This document shows positions 1 through 9,500 of a stretch of 64,000 nt of DNA, one piece after another (position 1 is the first letter of the stretch; every line of letters starts with the position of its first letter). The DNA is from Roseivirga sp. E12 (GTDB taxonomy: Bacteria; Bacteroidota; Bacteroidia; Cytophagales; Cyclobacteriaceae). Under the pieces are notes generated by a model, which saw only the letters and a program-made list of their open reading frames with translations, ran no database searches and was not told the DNA's origin. The stretch is from assembly GCF_017592825.1 (NCBI RefSeq), contig NZ_JAGFMD010000006.1, positions 1-64,000 of the forward strand. Direction: 5' to 3'. A program made the position numbers and the translations under genes.

Positions 1-546
1 AGTTTGACTTGCTCGATGGTTAAGATTTCTCCCAAGGTCGAAATGACATTCTAACTTAGAAGGAAGTAGCTATCAAATTCTTTCATTCGGAAATAGAAAA
101 GGATATTAGGATGTAGTTACAAACTACATCCAGTGGGGACCCTGAAATCAATTCAGGGTGACGTAAGTTTAGGGGGCTTAGGTAAAATATTCAAATGTTT
201 TACACCTGTCTGCCGACAGGCAGGAGAAGCGTAAGAATCTCCTTATTTTGACTACAAAGCCCGACTTGTAGGATGGTTAAGATTTCTCTCCCGAAGCCTC
301 GGGATCGAAATGACGTGCTAACTTAAAATAGGTGGTAACCCTTCTTTCTTCGTCATTCCGGGCTTGACCCGGAACCTCGTAATTAAGTGGAGAGAAGTCC
401 TAAGAGATAGAAATACTAAAGGATATTGGGATGTAGTTGCAAACTACATCCAGTGGGGTTACACCTGTCTGCCGACAGGCAGGAAGTAGCAGAACCTTCC
501 AAACAGTTCGTCATTCTGAGCCTGCCGGGTGTCAGGGATAATTGAT
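1..546. repeat. Mosaic of short palindromic repeats, no gene
   Basis: No convincing gene is seen here. The stretch is built from recurring blocks. A 23-bp palindrome reading GGATGTAGTT-R-CAAACTACATCC lies at 109-131 and 429-451, each followed by CAGTGGGG. The 20-bp palindrome CCTGTCTGCCGACAGGCAGG lies at 205-224 and 464-483. The palindrome TCCCGAAGCCTCGGGA lies at 289-304. A block starting GGACCCTGAAAT lies at 137-175 and recurs at 1152-1190. Flanks such as TTAAGATTTCTC ... TCGAAATGAC recur at 20-46, 276-313 and 3651-3700 with different cores between them. Several units begin with GTCATTCYG (about 351 and 511). The function is unknown; REP/BIME-like intergenic elements are the nearest analogy. 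Confidence 0.75.
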
Positions 547-897
547 CTAACTACCCAAGATTTGTTCAATATGTTCTTCATCAATGATATATGGATACGC
601 CATGGTTCTTAAAGATTCTTTTTTCACTCCCAAATCCAGATTTTCCCAATCATGTAAGTTTTTAGTTTTAGATATTATCAATTCTTCAATGTGTTTAGAA
701 TCACGAAGTAAGCGTTTTTTGCCAATGTCAATCTTTAAACCGTGATTTTGAACCATTTCCTTTTGGACAGAATCAAAGAGGTTATTCAAAAAAGGGCTGT
801 TAGACAAAAAAGTGCTCTCCTCATCATTTGACGTGAACTTTATATAAAGAATAGCTTTATTGAGAACGATAAGCTCTGGTAGTTTTTTTATTTCCAT
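547..897 (-). CDS. Hypothetical protein, 116 aa
   Basis: I do not recognise this protein. The ATG-initiated frame encodes a soluble, charged 116-residue polypeptide with no signal peptide, membrane segment or cysteine motif. The N-terminal third looks beta-rich (LPELIVLNKAILYIKF) and the rest is amphipathic and probably helical. It stands alone between palindromic repeat blocks, with no same-strand neighbour closer than the tail-fibre-like gene that ends at 1184. The gene could be a short orphan or cargo of the repeat-rich region. Codon use looks ordinary for the window, so I think it is real, but there is no functional clue. Confidence 0.55.
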   Translation of the reverse strand: MEIKKLPELIVLNKAILYIKFTSNDEESTFLSNSPFLNNLFDSVQKEMVQNHGLKIDIGKKRLLRDSKHIEELIISKTKNLHDWENLDLGVKKESLRTMAYPYIIDEEHIEQILGS

Positions 898-1080
898 GTC
901 AGTTACTTTTAAATGCGTTCCCTCCTCTCCCGAAGCCTCGGGATCGAAATGACGTACTAATATCTATTTCGAAAGCTATAAAGTTTAGTCATCTCGAAGT
1001 ATGAGAGATCTTATCACACCAGCGTAAAGAGCACTTTTTAAGGTATGAAGAACCTACAAACCTAAATGTAGTTTTGGTCC
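898..1080. repeat. Repeat-bearing intergenic stretch
   Basis: The stretch carries another TCCCGAAGCCTCGGGA palindrome (928-943) followed by TCGAAATGACGTACTAA, the same right flank as the copy at 289-304. The remainder (about 960-1080) has no gene or clear hairpin that I can support. Confidence 0.6.
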
Positions 1081-1146
1081 TTACTCATTTTTATCTAAGT
1101 CAAAGCCAAGTCGCATGACCCAGGCTTGATCATTAGGGGTGCTATT
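1081..1146 (-). pseudogene. Remnant of the 3' end of a paralogue of the coiled-coil protein at 2086-3381
   Basis: Read on the minus strand, this stretch ends in a stop codon at 1081-1083 and encodes ...[10 protein letters not shown] followed by a short acidic/lysine tail. The intact protein at 2086-3381 ends with [17 protein letters not shown]. At the DNA level the 30-bp core (GCATGACCCAGGCTTGATCA and flanks) is almost identical between the two sites. Only about 20 codons remain. Homology stops at about 1146, and a GGACCCTGAAAT repeat unit begins at 1152. This is the relic of a duplicated copy, truncated next to a repeat. Confidence 0.75.
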
Positions 1147-1151
1147 TCATT

Positions 1152-1190
1152 GGACCCTGAAATGAATTCAGGGTGACGTGAGTTTAGGGG
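1152..1190. repeat. Second copy of the GGACCCTGAAAT repeat
   Basis: This block matches 137-175 with three or four differences and contains the inverted pair CCCTGAAAT/AATTCAGGG. It overlaps the end of the neighbouring minus-strand gene, so the repeat supplies that gene's stop codon and its last two residues (His-Pro). Confidence 0.75.
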
Positions 1191-2035
1191 TGCTTCTTTT
1201 CAGACTTCAACGCCTCTATCTCAGCCGATTGCTTTTTTACCGTCTTTTCCAGTTCAATCATATACAAAGTCAACTCCTCAACCTTCTCCAACAATTTTAG
1301 CTGCATATCTCCTACATCCTGGCCATTGGCTTCAACTTCTTTGGCACTGGGAATATTGGGTAGGTGTGAATACTTGTTGATAAAAGCTTCCAACTCTGAC
1401 AGACTTCTTAGTTTGTAGTCAGCACTGAAGACATAATCCGGAACGGTGCCTGGTGTTGCGGTTACTTTGACTTTTTTGGATTCGATATCACCATGTACGT
1501 GCAAAGGTATATACGATGTAACAACAGTATTTGAGATACGCATTCGCGTATCTTGAGATGCAGTGGAACCGGCAATAAAAGTTATATCTCCAGTCCTCGA
1601 CTTTAAACTTATCTCATTGGCCTGACTGGTATGGTTAGGACCATAACCGATGACGTATTTGTCATTATTAAAAAAATAGGAAACTCCATAGTCGCTTGTC
1701 GTCAAAACCGTGGTATGGCCGTTGAATGTGGTGTTACTTTCCATCAAAATCCCACCTCCAGCAAACATTCTAAGCTTTCCTCCTACTTCATTTTGCCAAT
1801 AAAGGTCTGTATTACCAGAACTCCCATCTCCAAGCCAGCCTGTTCTCGTATTGTTAAACTGTCTCCATTCTATGTATCCAGAAGTAGAGGCTCCATTGGT
1901 ATTGTTGTCTTTGAATATAAAAAGTGGGCTTGCATGATTGATAGTAAGACTACCGTATACAGTTTCATCCTGAGCATAAGACATTGTACTAATCAATAGT
2001 AGAGCAAGGGATATAATTCTAATTTTCATGTGCAT
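1184..2035 (-). CDS. Secreted tail-fibre-like protein with conserved C-terminal coiled-coil module
   Basis: A Sec signal peptide ([20 protein letters not shown]) starts at the second Met, 2029; the first Met at 2035 adds two residues. The middle (about 25-180) is beta-rich and Gly/Asn/Thr-rich, like fibre or lectin-type proteins. Residues about 187-280 form a module that also ends the proteins at 14191-15342 and 15332-16405: a [14 protein letters not shown] linker, a [17 protein letters not shown] segment, then a coiled coil beginning [14 protein letters not shown]. That module is widespread at the C-termini of Bacteroidota tail-fibre-domain proteins and resembles an intramolecular chaperone or trimerisation end. 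The function is probably a surface fibre. The gene follows the coiled-coil gene at 2086 by 50 bp. Confidence 0.7.
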   Translation of the reverse strand: MHMKIRIISLALLLISTMSYAQDETVYGSLTINHASPLFIFKDNNTNGASTSGYIEWRQFNNTRTGWLGDGSSGNTDLYWQNEVGGKLRMFAGGGILMESNTTFNGHTTVLTTSDYGVSYFFNNDKYVIGYGPNHTSQANEISLKSRTGDITFIAGSTASQDTRMRISNTVVTSYIPLHVHGDIESKKVKVTATPGTVPDYVFSADYKLRSLSELEAFINKYSHLPNIPSAKEVEANGQDVGDMQLKLLEKVEELTLYMIELEKTVKKQSAEIEALKSEKKHP

Positions 2036-2085
2036 AGATTTTTGAGGTGTTCTAGTTTCACTAGCCTGAAACAGTTGTTCAGACT

Positions 2086-3381
2086 TTACTTATCTTTTTT
2101 CAGATCAAAGCCCAATCGCATGACCCAGGCTTGATCATTGGGGCTTTTAGTGGCATCAAAAAAGAAGTCGTAAAACAGGCCAAAGTTCATTTGAATCTTT
2201 TTGGCTATGCTAAACTTCCTACCAATACCCAGAAGAGCTGTCTGAATCCATTGCTCACCCAGTTGATTATCATTCAAATCTTCTGTGATTAGTTTGGTCA
2301 CTTCGTAATTAGCTTGTAGGTAGAAAGACTTGTAAATGGTATGGCGATAGAAGCTTCTGAAACCTGTCGCTTGATCTCTGGTGCTGGCTACCTTGGCTTT
2401 TTCTAGAAAAACGCGGGTGCCACCTGAAACCCCGATTGCTGATTTTTGTCCTAAGGGAAAGGTCAAACTTAATGAGAGATCAGCAGAAACCGGCTCTTGT
2501 CGGTTTACCTGTAAATTGCCTCCTAAGATAATCCGTTGTAAAAAGGGCTTGCCCTTGTGTGGGTTGTATCGTTTAGGAGCATCAGCTATACTTTCTAGAC
2601 TAGGAAATTTTTCTTTGGCTTCGGTGACTCTAGCTTGGGCCTGGTCAAACTTTTCTTGCAGTGTAGTCTCTCCTATTTTCTTAAACTCCTCAGCCTTCGC
2701 TTCTAGCTTTTCCTTGACAAAATCATTAGTCTGAAACTGATCAATATTATCGCGATAACCCTCCGGCAAGGGCTTGTAGGCCTTCATCTTTTCTACCTGC
2801 TCTTTGAATAGTTTGGCTTGTGGTAAATTAGTCACTTCTTCGAGCAGGGCATCTTCCCATCCGTCAAACTCCGATTTATATTCTTCAAAAGAGCCCTTTA
2901 GGTCCACAACCTGCTTATTGAGTTTCTTGATTTCAGAGACATCCAACATTTCCACCAGTTGATCTTTGTCCTTCAACACACCTTGCATTTGCTTGAGCTG
3001 ATCAATCTTTTCGACACTCTCTCTGATCTCACCTGCAATGGGAAGTTTCTCTGGGGTTTCCTTCAGGTCGGCCAGCAGGTCTTGCTTTAAGGTTTGTAGA
3101 TAATTGGCTACACTGTCCTTCGCTTCGCCTTTGATTGCCTCTTTTTTAGCGGCCATGGCGTTTACTAAAGAATCCACTTTATCGACTGGCAGGTCTGGGT
3201 ATAGTTCGCTAACGCTTTTACGAAGTTTCTTTGAGAGTTTATCCAGTTCTTTCTGGACCTTCTTATTTGCCTTTTCCAGTGATTTTGTACTGGTTTCAAG
3301 CGATTCGTCCTGCACCATCTCTTGCGCTAAAGTGGGCAAGGCGAGGAGGCCACAAATCAAAAAGGTCAATAGAATACGCAT
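2086..3381 (-). CDS. Secreted coiled-coil protein with beta-rich C-terminal domain
   Basis: The signal peptide is [20 protein letters not shown]. Residues about 30-265 are Lys/Glu/Leu-rich and predicted to be long coiled coils (repeated [18 protein letters not shown] patterns). From about 275 to 431 the protein turns beta-rich with alternating hydrophobic strands ([45 protein letters not shown]). This looks like a small outer-membrane barrel or barrel-like domain, as seen in Bacteroidota proteins with a periplasmic stalk. I do not recognise a named family. A fragment of a second copy of its 3' end survives at 1081-1146, so the gene was once duplicated. Confidence 0.65.
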   Translation of the reverse strand: MRILLTFLICGLLALPTLAQEMVQDESLETSTKSLEKANKKVQKELDKLSKKLRKSVSELYPDLPVDKVDSLVNAMAAKKEAIKGEAKDSVANYLQTLKQDLLADLKETPEKLPIAGEIRESVEKIDQLKQMQGVLKDKDQLVEMLDVSEIKKLNKQVVDLKGSFEEYKSEFDGWEDALLEEVTNLPQAKLFKEQVEKMKAYKPLPEGYRDNIDQFQTNDFVKEKLEAKAEEFKKIGETTLQEKFDQAQARVTEAKEKFPSLESIADAPKRYNPHKGKPFLQRIILGGNLQVNRQEPVSADLSLSLTFPLGQKSAIGVSGGTRVFLEKAKVASTRDQATGFRSFYRHTIYKSFYLQANYEVTKLITEDLNDNQLGEQWIQTALLGIGRKFSIAKKIQMNFGLFYDFFFDATKSPNDQAWVMRLGFDLKKDK

Positions 3382-3847
3382 TCCTTGAATATGGCAGAAA
3401 AAGACAGATTCTTCAAGGATTATTTACAACAATATTTGAATGGTAAATGGAGAGAATCTACACTTAGTTGGGATAATAGGTTGTAGTTACAAACTACAAC
3501 CAGAGAAGCTAGATCTAGTGGTAACCCCATAGTGTAACGTCATTCCGAGCAGGGCGAAGGAATCCCTTATCATTGACGTCATTCTGAGCGGAGTACAGCG
3601 AAGTGACAGAATCTCCTTATTTTGAATACAAAGCTTGACTTGCTCGATGGTTAAGATTTCTCTCAGTGCCTGCCTCTCGGCAGACAAGCTCGAAATGACG
3701 TGCTAATAAAGCTTATTTATCTACCCCGAGGTTTCGGGAGAGAGATATAAAAACTCCGCACCCCCCACAGAAAAAGCCCTCTCTCGAAGGCTTCTTTAAT
3801 CTTTGTTTATGTTACTAGATAATTGATTGGATACTTTACTACCAGTT
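3382..3847. repeat. Mosaic palindromic repeat stretch, no gene
   Basis: The stretch holds GGTTGTAGTT-A-CAAACTACAACC (3479-3501), a compensated variant of the palindrome at 109-131. It also holds two GTCATTCYGAG units (about 3540 and 3570), a third TTAAGATTTCTC ... CTCGAAATGAC block (3651-3700) whose core is a CCTGCCTCTCGGCAGA hairpin instead of CCCGAAGCCTCGGG, and a CCCGAGGTTTCGGGA palindrome (about 3725-3739). A short open frame at 3487-3687 is only a translation of these units. Confidence 0.7.
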
Positions 3848-4708
3848 TTACATACTATTCCTTACAATTTTATAAACAACCCTTTTCAAGCTTCTCACAA
3901 CAACTTCATCATCATTATTTTCCAGTGTCTCTAACTCCATCAATGTACCTTCCAAATTAAGTTCACTCCTGTCATCAGGCCATTCAAATTCATAAGTAAA
4001 CCCTGAATTATCTGAGTACAATCTCTCTTGGAGAATGTCTAGAGTATCATTCTTTACTTTAAAATCATAAACATCGAAAATGTGTTTATCATAAAGTGGT
4101 TCAATAATTTCAACCTTCAATATGGTTCTATTCGAACCTTTAAACTCATGGCTAATGGCATAATCAATTGACTTAGCAACCAACTTTCCATTTTCATCAA
4201 AGTTCTTAGACTGAATTAAGCTGTCTTGGTCATACCTCTCAATACGAGTCAGTTTCTCATCCTCATTAAACCTTGACACATCACCATGTAACTTCCCTTC
4301 AGAATAGAAAGCACTGGTTTTTACCACACCATTTGTATGATATTCTAGATTCTCATCACTTAGAAGGTTTTGATCAAAATATGCCGTTTGATACTTCCTT
4401 CCCAATGAATCAAAATAGTCAACTTTACCATTTTTGACACCCTTGTCAAAATCAACTCTCCAGTGAACTGTTCCATTAATATGAAAGAATTCAGAAATCC
4501 CATCCAGAGCACCTTGGTTATACCTTGCAATAGACTCAAGTTTACCATTCGGGTAATATTCTTTACATAAACCATCTGGCTTACTTGAGCTCATTTGACA
4601 CTCTTTTTTTATCAAGCCATTGTCATGATATTCTAAAACTTCGAATTCTCGATTACAAGATTGTAATAGTATCACCACAATCAGGATATAGAAATTACTT
4701 CTCTTCAT
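3848..4708 (-). CDS. MORN-repeat (YwqK-like) lipoprotein, candidate immunity protein
   Basis: The 286-aa protein starts with a lipoprotein signal ending LLQSC (Cys18). Residues about 25-180 contain six or seven degenerate MORN-type repeats ([46 protein letters not shown]), as in the family annotated YwqK-like antitoxin. The C-terminal 100 residues are beta-rich and unassigned. Its ATG (4706-4708) lies 14 bp inside the end of the orphan RHS tip gene in another frame, which implies translational coupling. Overlapping start and end plus the position just downstream of an RHS tip suggest an immunity or partner protein. That role is inference; no enzyme motif is visible. Confidence 0.7.
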   Translation of the reverse strand: MKRSNFYILIVVILLQSCNREFEVLEYHDNGLIKKECQMSSSKPDGLCKEYYPNGKLESIARYNQGALDGISEFFHINGTVHWRVDFDKGVKNGKVDYFDSLGRKYQTAYFDQNLLSDENLEYHTNGVVKTSAFYSEGKLHGDVSRFNEDEKLTRIERYDQDSLIQSKNFDENGKLVAKSIDYAISHEFKGSNRTILKVEIIEPLYDKHIFDVYDFKVKNDTLDILQERLYSDNSGFTYEFEWPDDRSELNLEGTLMELETLENNDDEVVVRSLKRVVYKIVRNSM

Positions 4709-5591
4709 TATTACTGTTGGTTTTCTTCCAACCTATGGTATCTCCTTCGTTTGTTGCAACTTTGATATCAACATATCCCCCATTCTGGGTATATAACCTT
4801 TGCCCTACAAATCTAACATCTTTTGGGCCAGCAATGATTGGTACGCTATCAGGTTTAACTACTGTAGATTTAACCTCATCTATCACATCAATGGTTTTGT
4901 CAATAGCTGAAGGAATACCTTGTTTTTGATTTGTTTTAATTTTACCCATCGTACCTCCTCTAGAAATCAAAGGTAGGAATCCAGTAGCATCTATTCTATT
5001 AGGCCTCATTCCATCTTCTATTTCAATACTTCCTCCAACACCCTCAGGAGCATCATCTGCATCAATTACGAGTCCATTTGGTTGAGTTTCATCCCCGCTA
5101 CCTTCAGGAATTAATGCATCAGCAGCAGCCAAAAATCCTTCAACTTTCTTACTAGCAGCCTCAAGCAAAGCACTTCCAAAATCAGTCAAACCTTGTTTAA
5201 TATTATCAACTGTTTGCTTTACCGTTTCTGCTACTTCTTGAGTTTTCCTCTCAATGGTTTGACAATTAATACCAGGAGGACAACTACCCTTCATACTTGG
5301 CATCATACCATCTGGATCAATAAACCTTATAGGATTATCAAAGGCATAGTTATAAGGAGAATGTCTTCTCATTAAATCAGCAGCAGGGTCTACACTTAAG
5401 AACCTTCCTAACTGTGGATCATATTGTCTTGCTTGATAATCATACCAGTTCAGATCAAAGCTTTCCTCTAGTTCAAAACCATTATACTTAAACTGATTAG
5501 GTTTACTGAGTGGAGCAGTACTAGAGAGTAGTTGCAAACTACACCTAGTCTCGTTTTTTATAACGCAAAGTAACCTGATAATTGATCGCAC
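4695..5591 (-). CDS. Orphan RHS core plus variable tip, 5'-truncated
   Basis: Homology to the full RHS gene at 6592-10827 begins at [11 protein letters not shown] (residue about 22) and covers the RHS-associated core end ([20 protein letters not shown] ... [10 protein letters not shown]). After DPDG comes a private tip of about 200 residues with no resemblance to the other tip beyond a TDFGxA motif. The first 20 or so codons come from non-coding sequence that includes the palindrome GTAGTTGCAAACTAC at 5528-5542. The only starts are weak (GTG at 5591), so translation may depend on an unusual start, or the gene may be silent. The architecture matches orphan C-terminal toxin cassettes kept behind a full-length RHS gene. 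Toxin activity is inferred only from position. Confidence 0.7.
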   Translation of the reverse strand: MRSIIRLLCVIKNETRCSLQLLSSTAPLSKPNQFKYNGFELEESFDLNWYDYQARQYDPQLGRFLSVDPAADLMRRHSPYNYAFDNPIRFIDPDGMMPSMKGSCPPGINCQTIERKTQEVAETVKQTVDNIKQGLTDFGSALLEAASKKVEGFLAAADALIPEGSGDETQPNGLVIDADDAPEGVGGSIEIEDGMRPNRIDATGFLPLISRGGTMGKIKTNQKQGIPSAIDKTIDVIDEVKSTVVKPDSVPIIAGPKDVRFVGQRLYTQNGGYVDIKVATNEGDTIGWKKTNSNNEEK

Positions 5592-5801
5592 TTAGAATGA
5601 AAAAGGCCATTTAAAAGCAATATGTCGCATCATTTCAACCTGTCTGACATCTACATACCCTGCCAAAACTAAAGAAGCTGATCTTAAATCAGCCTCTATT
5701 ATCTCTATTCTAACCCTTTTCCAAAAACCAGATAATTGATCGTACTACCAAACCAGATAATTGATCGTACTACCCCAGATGATTAGACTAATGAGTGTGT
5801 A
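5592..5801. repeat. Intergenic stretch with a 25-bp tandem repeat and a hairpin
   Basis: CCAGATAATTGATCGTACTACC occurs twice in tandem (5728-5749 and 5753-5774). Related copies adjoin other truncated genes: AATTGATCGCACTTA at about 5580-5594 and AATCGATCGTACTAGCC at 17764-17780. GCTGATCTTAAATCAGC (5677-5693) is a 6-bp stem that could act as a weak terminator for the membrane protein gene at 5802. A frame of about 45 codons without a start codon (minus strand, ending at 5592-5594) may be another relic, but this is unproven. Confidence 0.55.
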
Positions 5802-6413
5802 TCACCATTTACTCTCAGGTTCTCTTTTCTCAAAAAAATACCCCAAAGCAACTAACCAAATAAAATATAGTCCTATAGACAAATTTGTCCTAATCCAAGT
5901 GTCACTATTAAGAACAAATAAACTTAAAAATGTCAAGGAGAAAACTATAATTGTCGCAATCAAGGTAATATTGAATATCTGTTTCTGTTTAAAAATTAAC
6001 CCAAATGATATTGTCAAGATCAGCAAAATCAGTAAGACAATAGTCAGAAAAACCACTGTTAAAAAAACCAATTTTGGATATTCATTTTCATTAAAGGGAC
6101 TATAGGGTAAAAAGCCTAGAACAAGCCATAAAAGTCCGCTCAACAACACTAGCACTTTCACCAATTTGTATAATAACACGCCATTTGGGCTATTCATGAA
6201 TAGTTGCAGAGAAAAGACTATAATAAGTCCGCCTGGAATTATATATAAAAACAATGCAATTAGACTTCTCAATTCCAACTCTTGCAAATTCAGGGCCGTT
6301 AAAGGCAAGTTTTTCAGTTCCTGAAGAGCATTTGGGTTGAAAAACACCAAAACTACTAACCCAAACAAAAAGGTAAATAAAGAGAAAATTAATACTGATG
6401 TACTTGACTTCAT
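5802..6413 (-). CDS. Multi-pass membrane protein, candidate RHS immunity protein
   Basis: The 203-residue protein has about six hydrophobic segments: near the N-terminus (VLIFSLFTFLFGLVVLVFF), then LIALFLYIIPGGLIIVF, a KVLVLLSGLLWLVLGF segment, a Leu/Ile/Val-rich one around 120-140, and two near the end. It has few charged residues outside loops. I chose the ATG at 6413 rather than 6467, because a 58-codon gene in another frame ends at 6416-6418, three bases upstream. It is the third gene of a tightly packed set: RHS, 58-aa membrane protein, this one. The position directly behind an RHS tip suggests immunity against a membrane-acting toxin. No family was recognised. Confidence 0.6.
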   Translation of the reverse strand: MKSSTSVLIFSLFTFLFGLVVLVFFNPNALQELKNLPLTALNLQELELRSLIALFLYIIPGGLIIVFSLQLFMNSPNGVLLYKLVKVLVLLSGLLWLVLGFLPYSPFNENEYPKLVFLTVVFLTIVLLILLILTISFGLIFKQKQIFNITLIATIIVFSLTFLSLFVLNSDTWIRTNLSIGLYFIWLVALGYFFEKREPESKW

Positions 6414-6415
6414 AT

Positions 6416-6592
6416 TTAAACAAACGCCTTTACTAACAAATAAATGGAGCATAAAAGCATAAACCATCCCATGATGTTTAATGTCTGCTTTGAAGCATAA
6501 ATATCTGTTTTGCTATACTCCATTTCTCTCGACCACAGAATAGCTATTAAACCTATTAATGCAAACAACAAACCATAAATCAATTCTTCCAT
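6416..6592 (-). CDS. Small two-helix membrane protein, 58 aa
   Basis: An ATG at 6590-6592 overlaps the RHS stop codon as TAATG, a classical coupled restart. The frame runs 58 codons to a TAA at 6416-6418. The translation begins MEELIYGLLFALIGLIAILW, then has a short polar loop (SREMEYSKTDIYASK), then a second hydrophobic segment (MGWFMLLCSIYLLVKAFV). Two membrane helices with a charged hairpin loop are evident. The coupling to the RHS gene and to the following membrane gene (next ATG three bases after the stop) argues that it is a real gene. Its role is unknown; immunity or toxin partner is the natural guess. Confidence 0.65.
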   Translation of the reverse strand: MEELIYGLLFALIGLIAILWSREMEYSKTDIYASKQTLNIMGWFMLLCSIYLLVKAFV

Positions 6593-9500
6593 TAATTATC
6601 TTCTCTATCATTTGTAACTTCTTTTACTACTTCTTTTATAGCTTCTTTGTTAGCATCTATTACAGCACCTGCTTGTTCAGAAATTCCTTGCTTCTTTAAA
6701 GCAGCATTTATCTTTCCTGATATACGGCGATCCAGTATTAAAGTCAGACCTCTAAGTAAAGCTTTTTTATAGTCCCCATTAGCAACATCGACAGTTGCAA
6801 GAGCAACAGTTCCTGCGCTTTCAGCATACCCCCCAGCTGTTGCAATTGGTACTCCAACCTCTGGAAGTCCTACTAAACTTACCACAATTCCAGCTTTTTG
6901 CAGTGCATCTCCTGACTCAGTTGCTGCTTCACCAAAATCAGTAAGCACCTCCTTTGTCACTTCCTCTGCTGACTCCATCACCTGTTGAGCATCATCTGCA
7001 ATTGATGTAACCTTGACAATCTTGCGTGTATTATCATCAACACCTACAAAGTCTGGAATATCACCTGATTTATTACTAAATATTCTTTGACCTGCCTCTC
7101 TGCCTGGTTTTGAAATATCCGAATAGCCTTTCGCCTTTCCATAAACCTTTGCTGCAATAGATCCAATACATCCAAAAGGACATTTACCATCAGGGTCATT
7201 TAAATTATAAGGATTATTCCAACTAAACTGATATGGGCTTAGTGCTACTTGTTCTGGAGCATCAGTTAATGGATCAACAGAGATAAATCTACCAACAGCA
7301 GGATCATAGAACCTAGCATTGAAGTCAAATAAGTTTAGATCAAACTCTGTCTGCTCTTCATTACCATTAAACTTGTATTTATTAGGCTTACTCAATGGCG
7401 CAGTAGAAGAGAGTGCATTAATGTTCATCCCAAAAGGATAGTAATGATCTTCTTGTAAGATGGCTCCCTTGGTATGAGTGATTTGAAATTGATCAAAATA
7501 AACGGGTAAACTACTGGCACTCTCGTTGGATAAATACACATACAGAAACCCTCCTTCATCAAAAGTCAGTGTTTGACTTAGTATTTCATGCGCAGTTGCC
7601 GCACCTATACTTATTTGTTTAAACCCTGATTTAATTGAGTCAAGCTCAAAATTCTGATCAAAGAACAAATAATTCATATAGGCCCTTGGAGCATTGCTGT
7701 ATTCTTCGCCTCCTGCTATCAAAACATTCCCTGAGTTGCTATTGAACAGGTCATAAATGGCCTGACTTTCTGCACTACCAGAGTTGTTAACCCCTCCGAA
7801 GACTGATGCAATTGCAGAAATCATAGCACTGGTGTTGTGACTACCTGAGAAAGTTCCGCTATACCTACCTTGTACGACTAAATCCATTTGGTCACCCGCT
7901 GATACCACAAGCATCTTTGCTGGTCCTACCTGTCCACCCACAAGCTGAGCGGCCTCGTTGGAGTTTATTGTTAGGTCTTGTGTGTTATCTCCCAGTGTGG
8001 AGACTACTCTAGTTGAAGGTAGGTTTAAGAATATTTGCTCTTCAAAATCCTTGTACTCAGTTTCCATTGTAGCCTCATAGATCGTTACATCTATGTCTTC
8101 AGTCAAAGTCATTCGGGTATTGCCCAAATGGTCTTTTACAAAGTAGTCATAGACCAAGCTGTTGTTCTTATTCTTCCTTACTCTACCTTCTTCATTGGCA
8201 AAGTGTTGCAGTTGGTTATTCTCGTAGGTAAAGCCACTTACATAGTCAGTGGTTGTTATCTGGCCATTGTTGTTGACGGTTTTCTTAAGCTTAATACCTG
8301 CTGCATCATAGGTATAGGTGATGGTCTTGCTCGCATTGTTGCTAAACTCTATGCGCTCTGGCAGGTTGAGGTGGTTGTAGCTAATGTCTCCACCGTTGAT
8401 ATCCTTGTTCAGGTCTTGGGTCATATTACCATTCAGATCATAGACATAATCGTCCCCTGAATTGGTACCATCTTTAAAGTCTCCCTGACCTAAATCGCCT
8501 GCTGCATCTGCAACAGCTGCCAGTTGGTTACTCTTATTGCTATTCAAGTAGGAGTAGGTAAGGTTATCAATGGTTTCTATACTACCTGCTACCACACCTT
8601 CTCTTTGAAGGGTTAGTATGTTGCCATTGGCATCATAAGTATAGTTGGTACTAAAATCATTGGTTGTATTTATCCAACCACTGCCTTGGCTGTAGTCTGC
8701 ACTAGTCAGACGGTTTACTTTATCATACTCAAAACCGTAAGCTCTTTGGTCGGAGTGCGATGCACTGCGCCATTTCACCCCTGCTATATTTCCATTGAGT
8801 TGATTGGTATCGAAACCAAAGTCATAACTCAGGTCCATACCGAAGTAATGACCTCCAGTACCACTGGCTACATAAGCTTCATTAATACCTTCTAACCAGC
8901 CTCGGATGTTATAGTCATAGTTAAGTGTTTCTAGGCTATTACCATATACTTTGCTTTTTAACTGGCCTAGTTCGTCATAAGTATTGGTAGCTATGATTTT
9001 ATGGTTGCCAGAAGCATTGTTTAGTTTCTCCTGAACGGTCAGTAGCCTGCCTGTGCCTGAACCATCATAGGTATACCTTTTCGCAATGGTGGTTTGTGCT
9101 GGAGTGGCATTGGGGTTATCGTGCACTGTATAGGTATTGAGCACCTTACCGCTAAAGTCATACTGAGTAGTGGCAATATCTCTGCCTCCTACATGATTGT
9201 CTGCCTGAGTTTGGATTACTCTGCCCCTATCGTCATAAAACATTACTGTGGTTAGCCATTCGTCAGCAGTGCCAAGTACTTTTACTTTGCTACCCGTGGC
9301 CATACCCGTTACGTTGGTATACTCACTTGGAGTCACTGCATTATTAACACCTTCTGCATAGAAGTCATTATAGCCTAGATTATAGGTTTGGGTAGTGAAG
9401 TCATAGTTGTCGAAGTAACTAAGGCTTAACACCTCGTGGGTATAGTCTTTCAACATTGGAAAAGTAGCATCATGATAACCCTGCACAAAAGTATAATCAG

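Noticed and set aside
1-546. CRISPR array
   Set aside because: Repeats are of several kinds, at irregular distances, without uniform spacers, and no cas gene is near.
1631-1999. Plus-strand frame opposite the tail-fibre-like gene
   Set aside because: It lies antisense to a gene with a clear signal peptide and conserved module; it has no such feature itself.
3487-3687. Open frame of 66 codons on the minus strand
   Set aside because: It is a translation of palindromic repeat units with no codon bias or homology, and similar frames can be drawn through other copies.
5592-5750. Minus-strand frame of about 45 codons that might be a transposase relic
   Set aside because: It has no start codon, and no homology that I can name; an open run of this length is expected by chance at this base composition.
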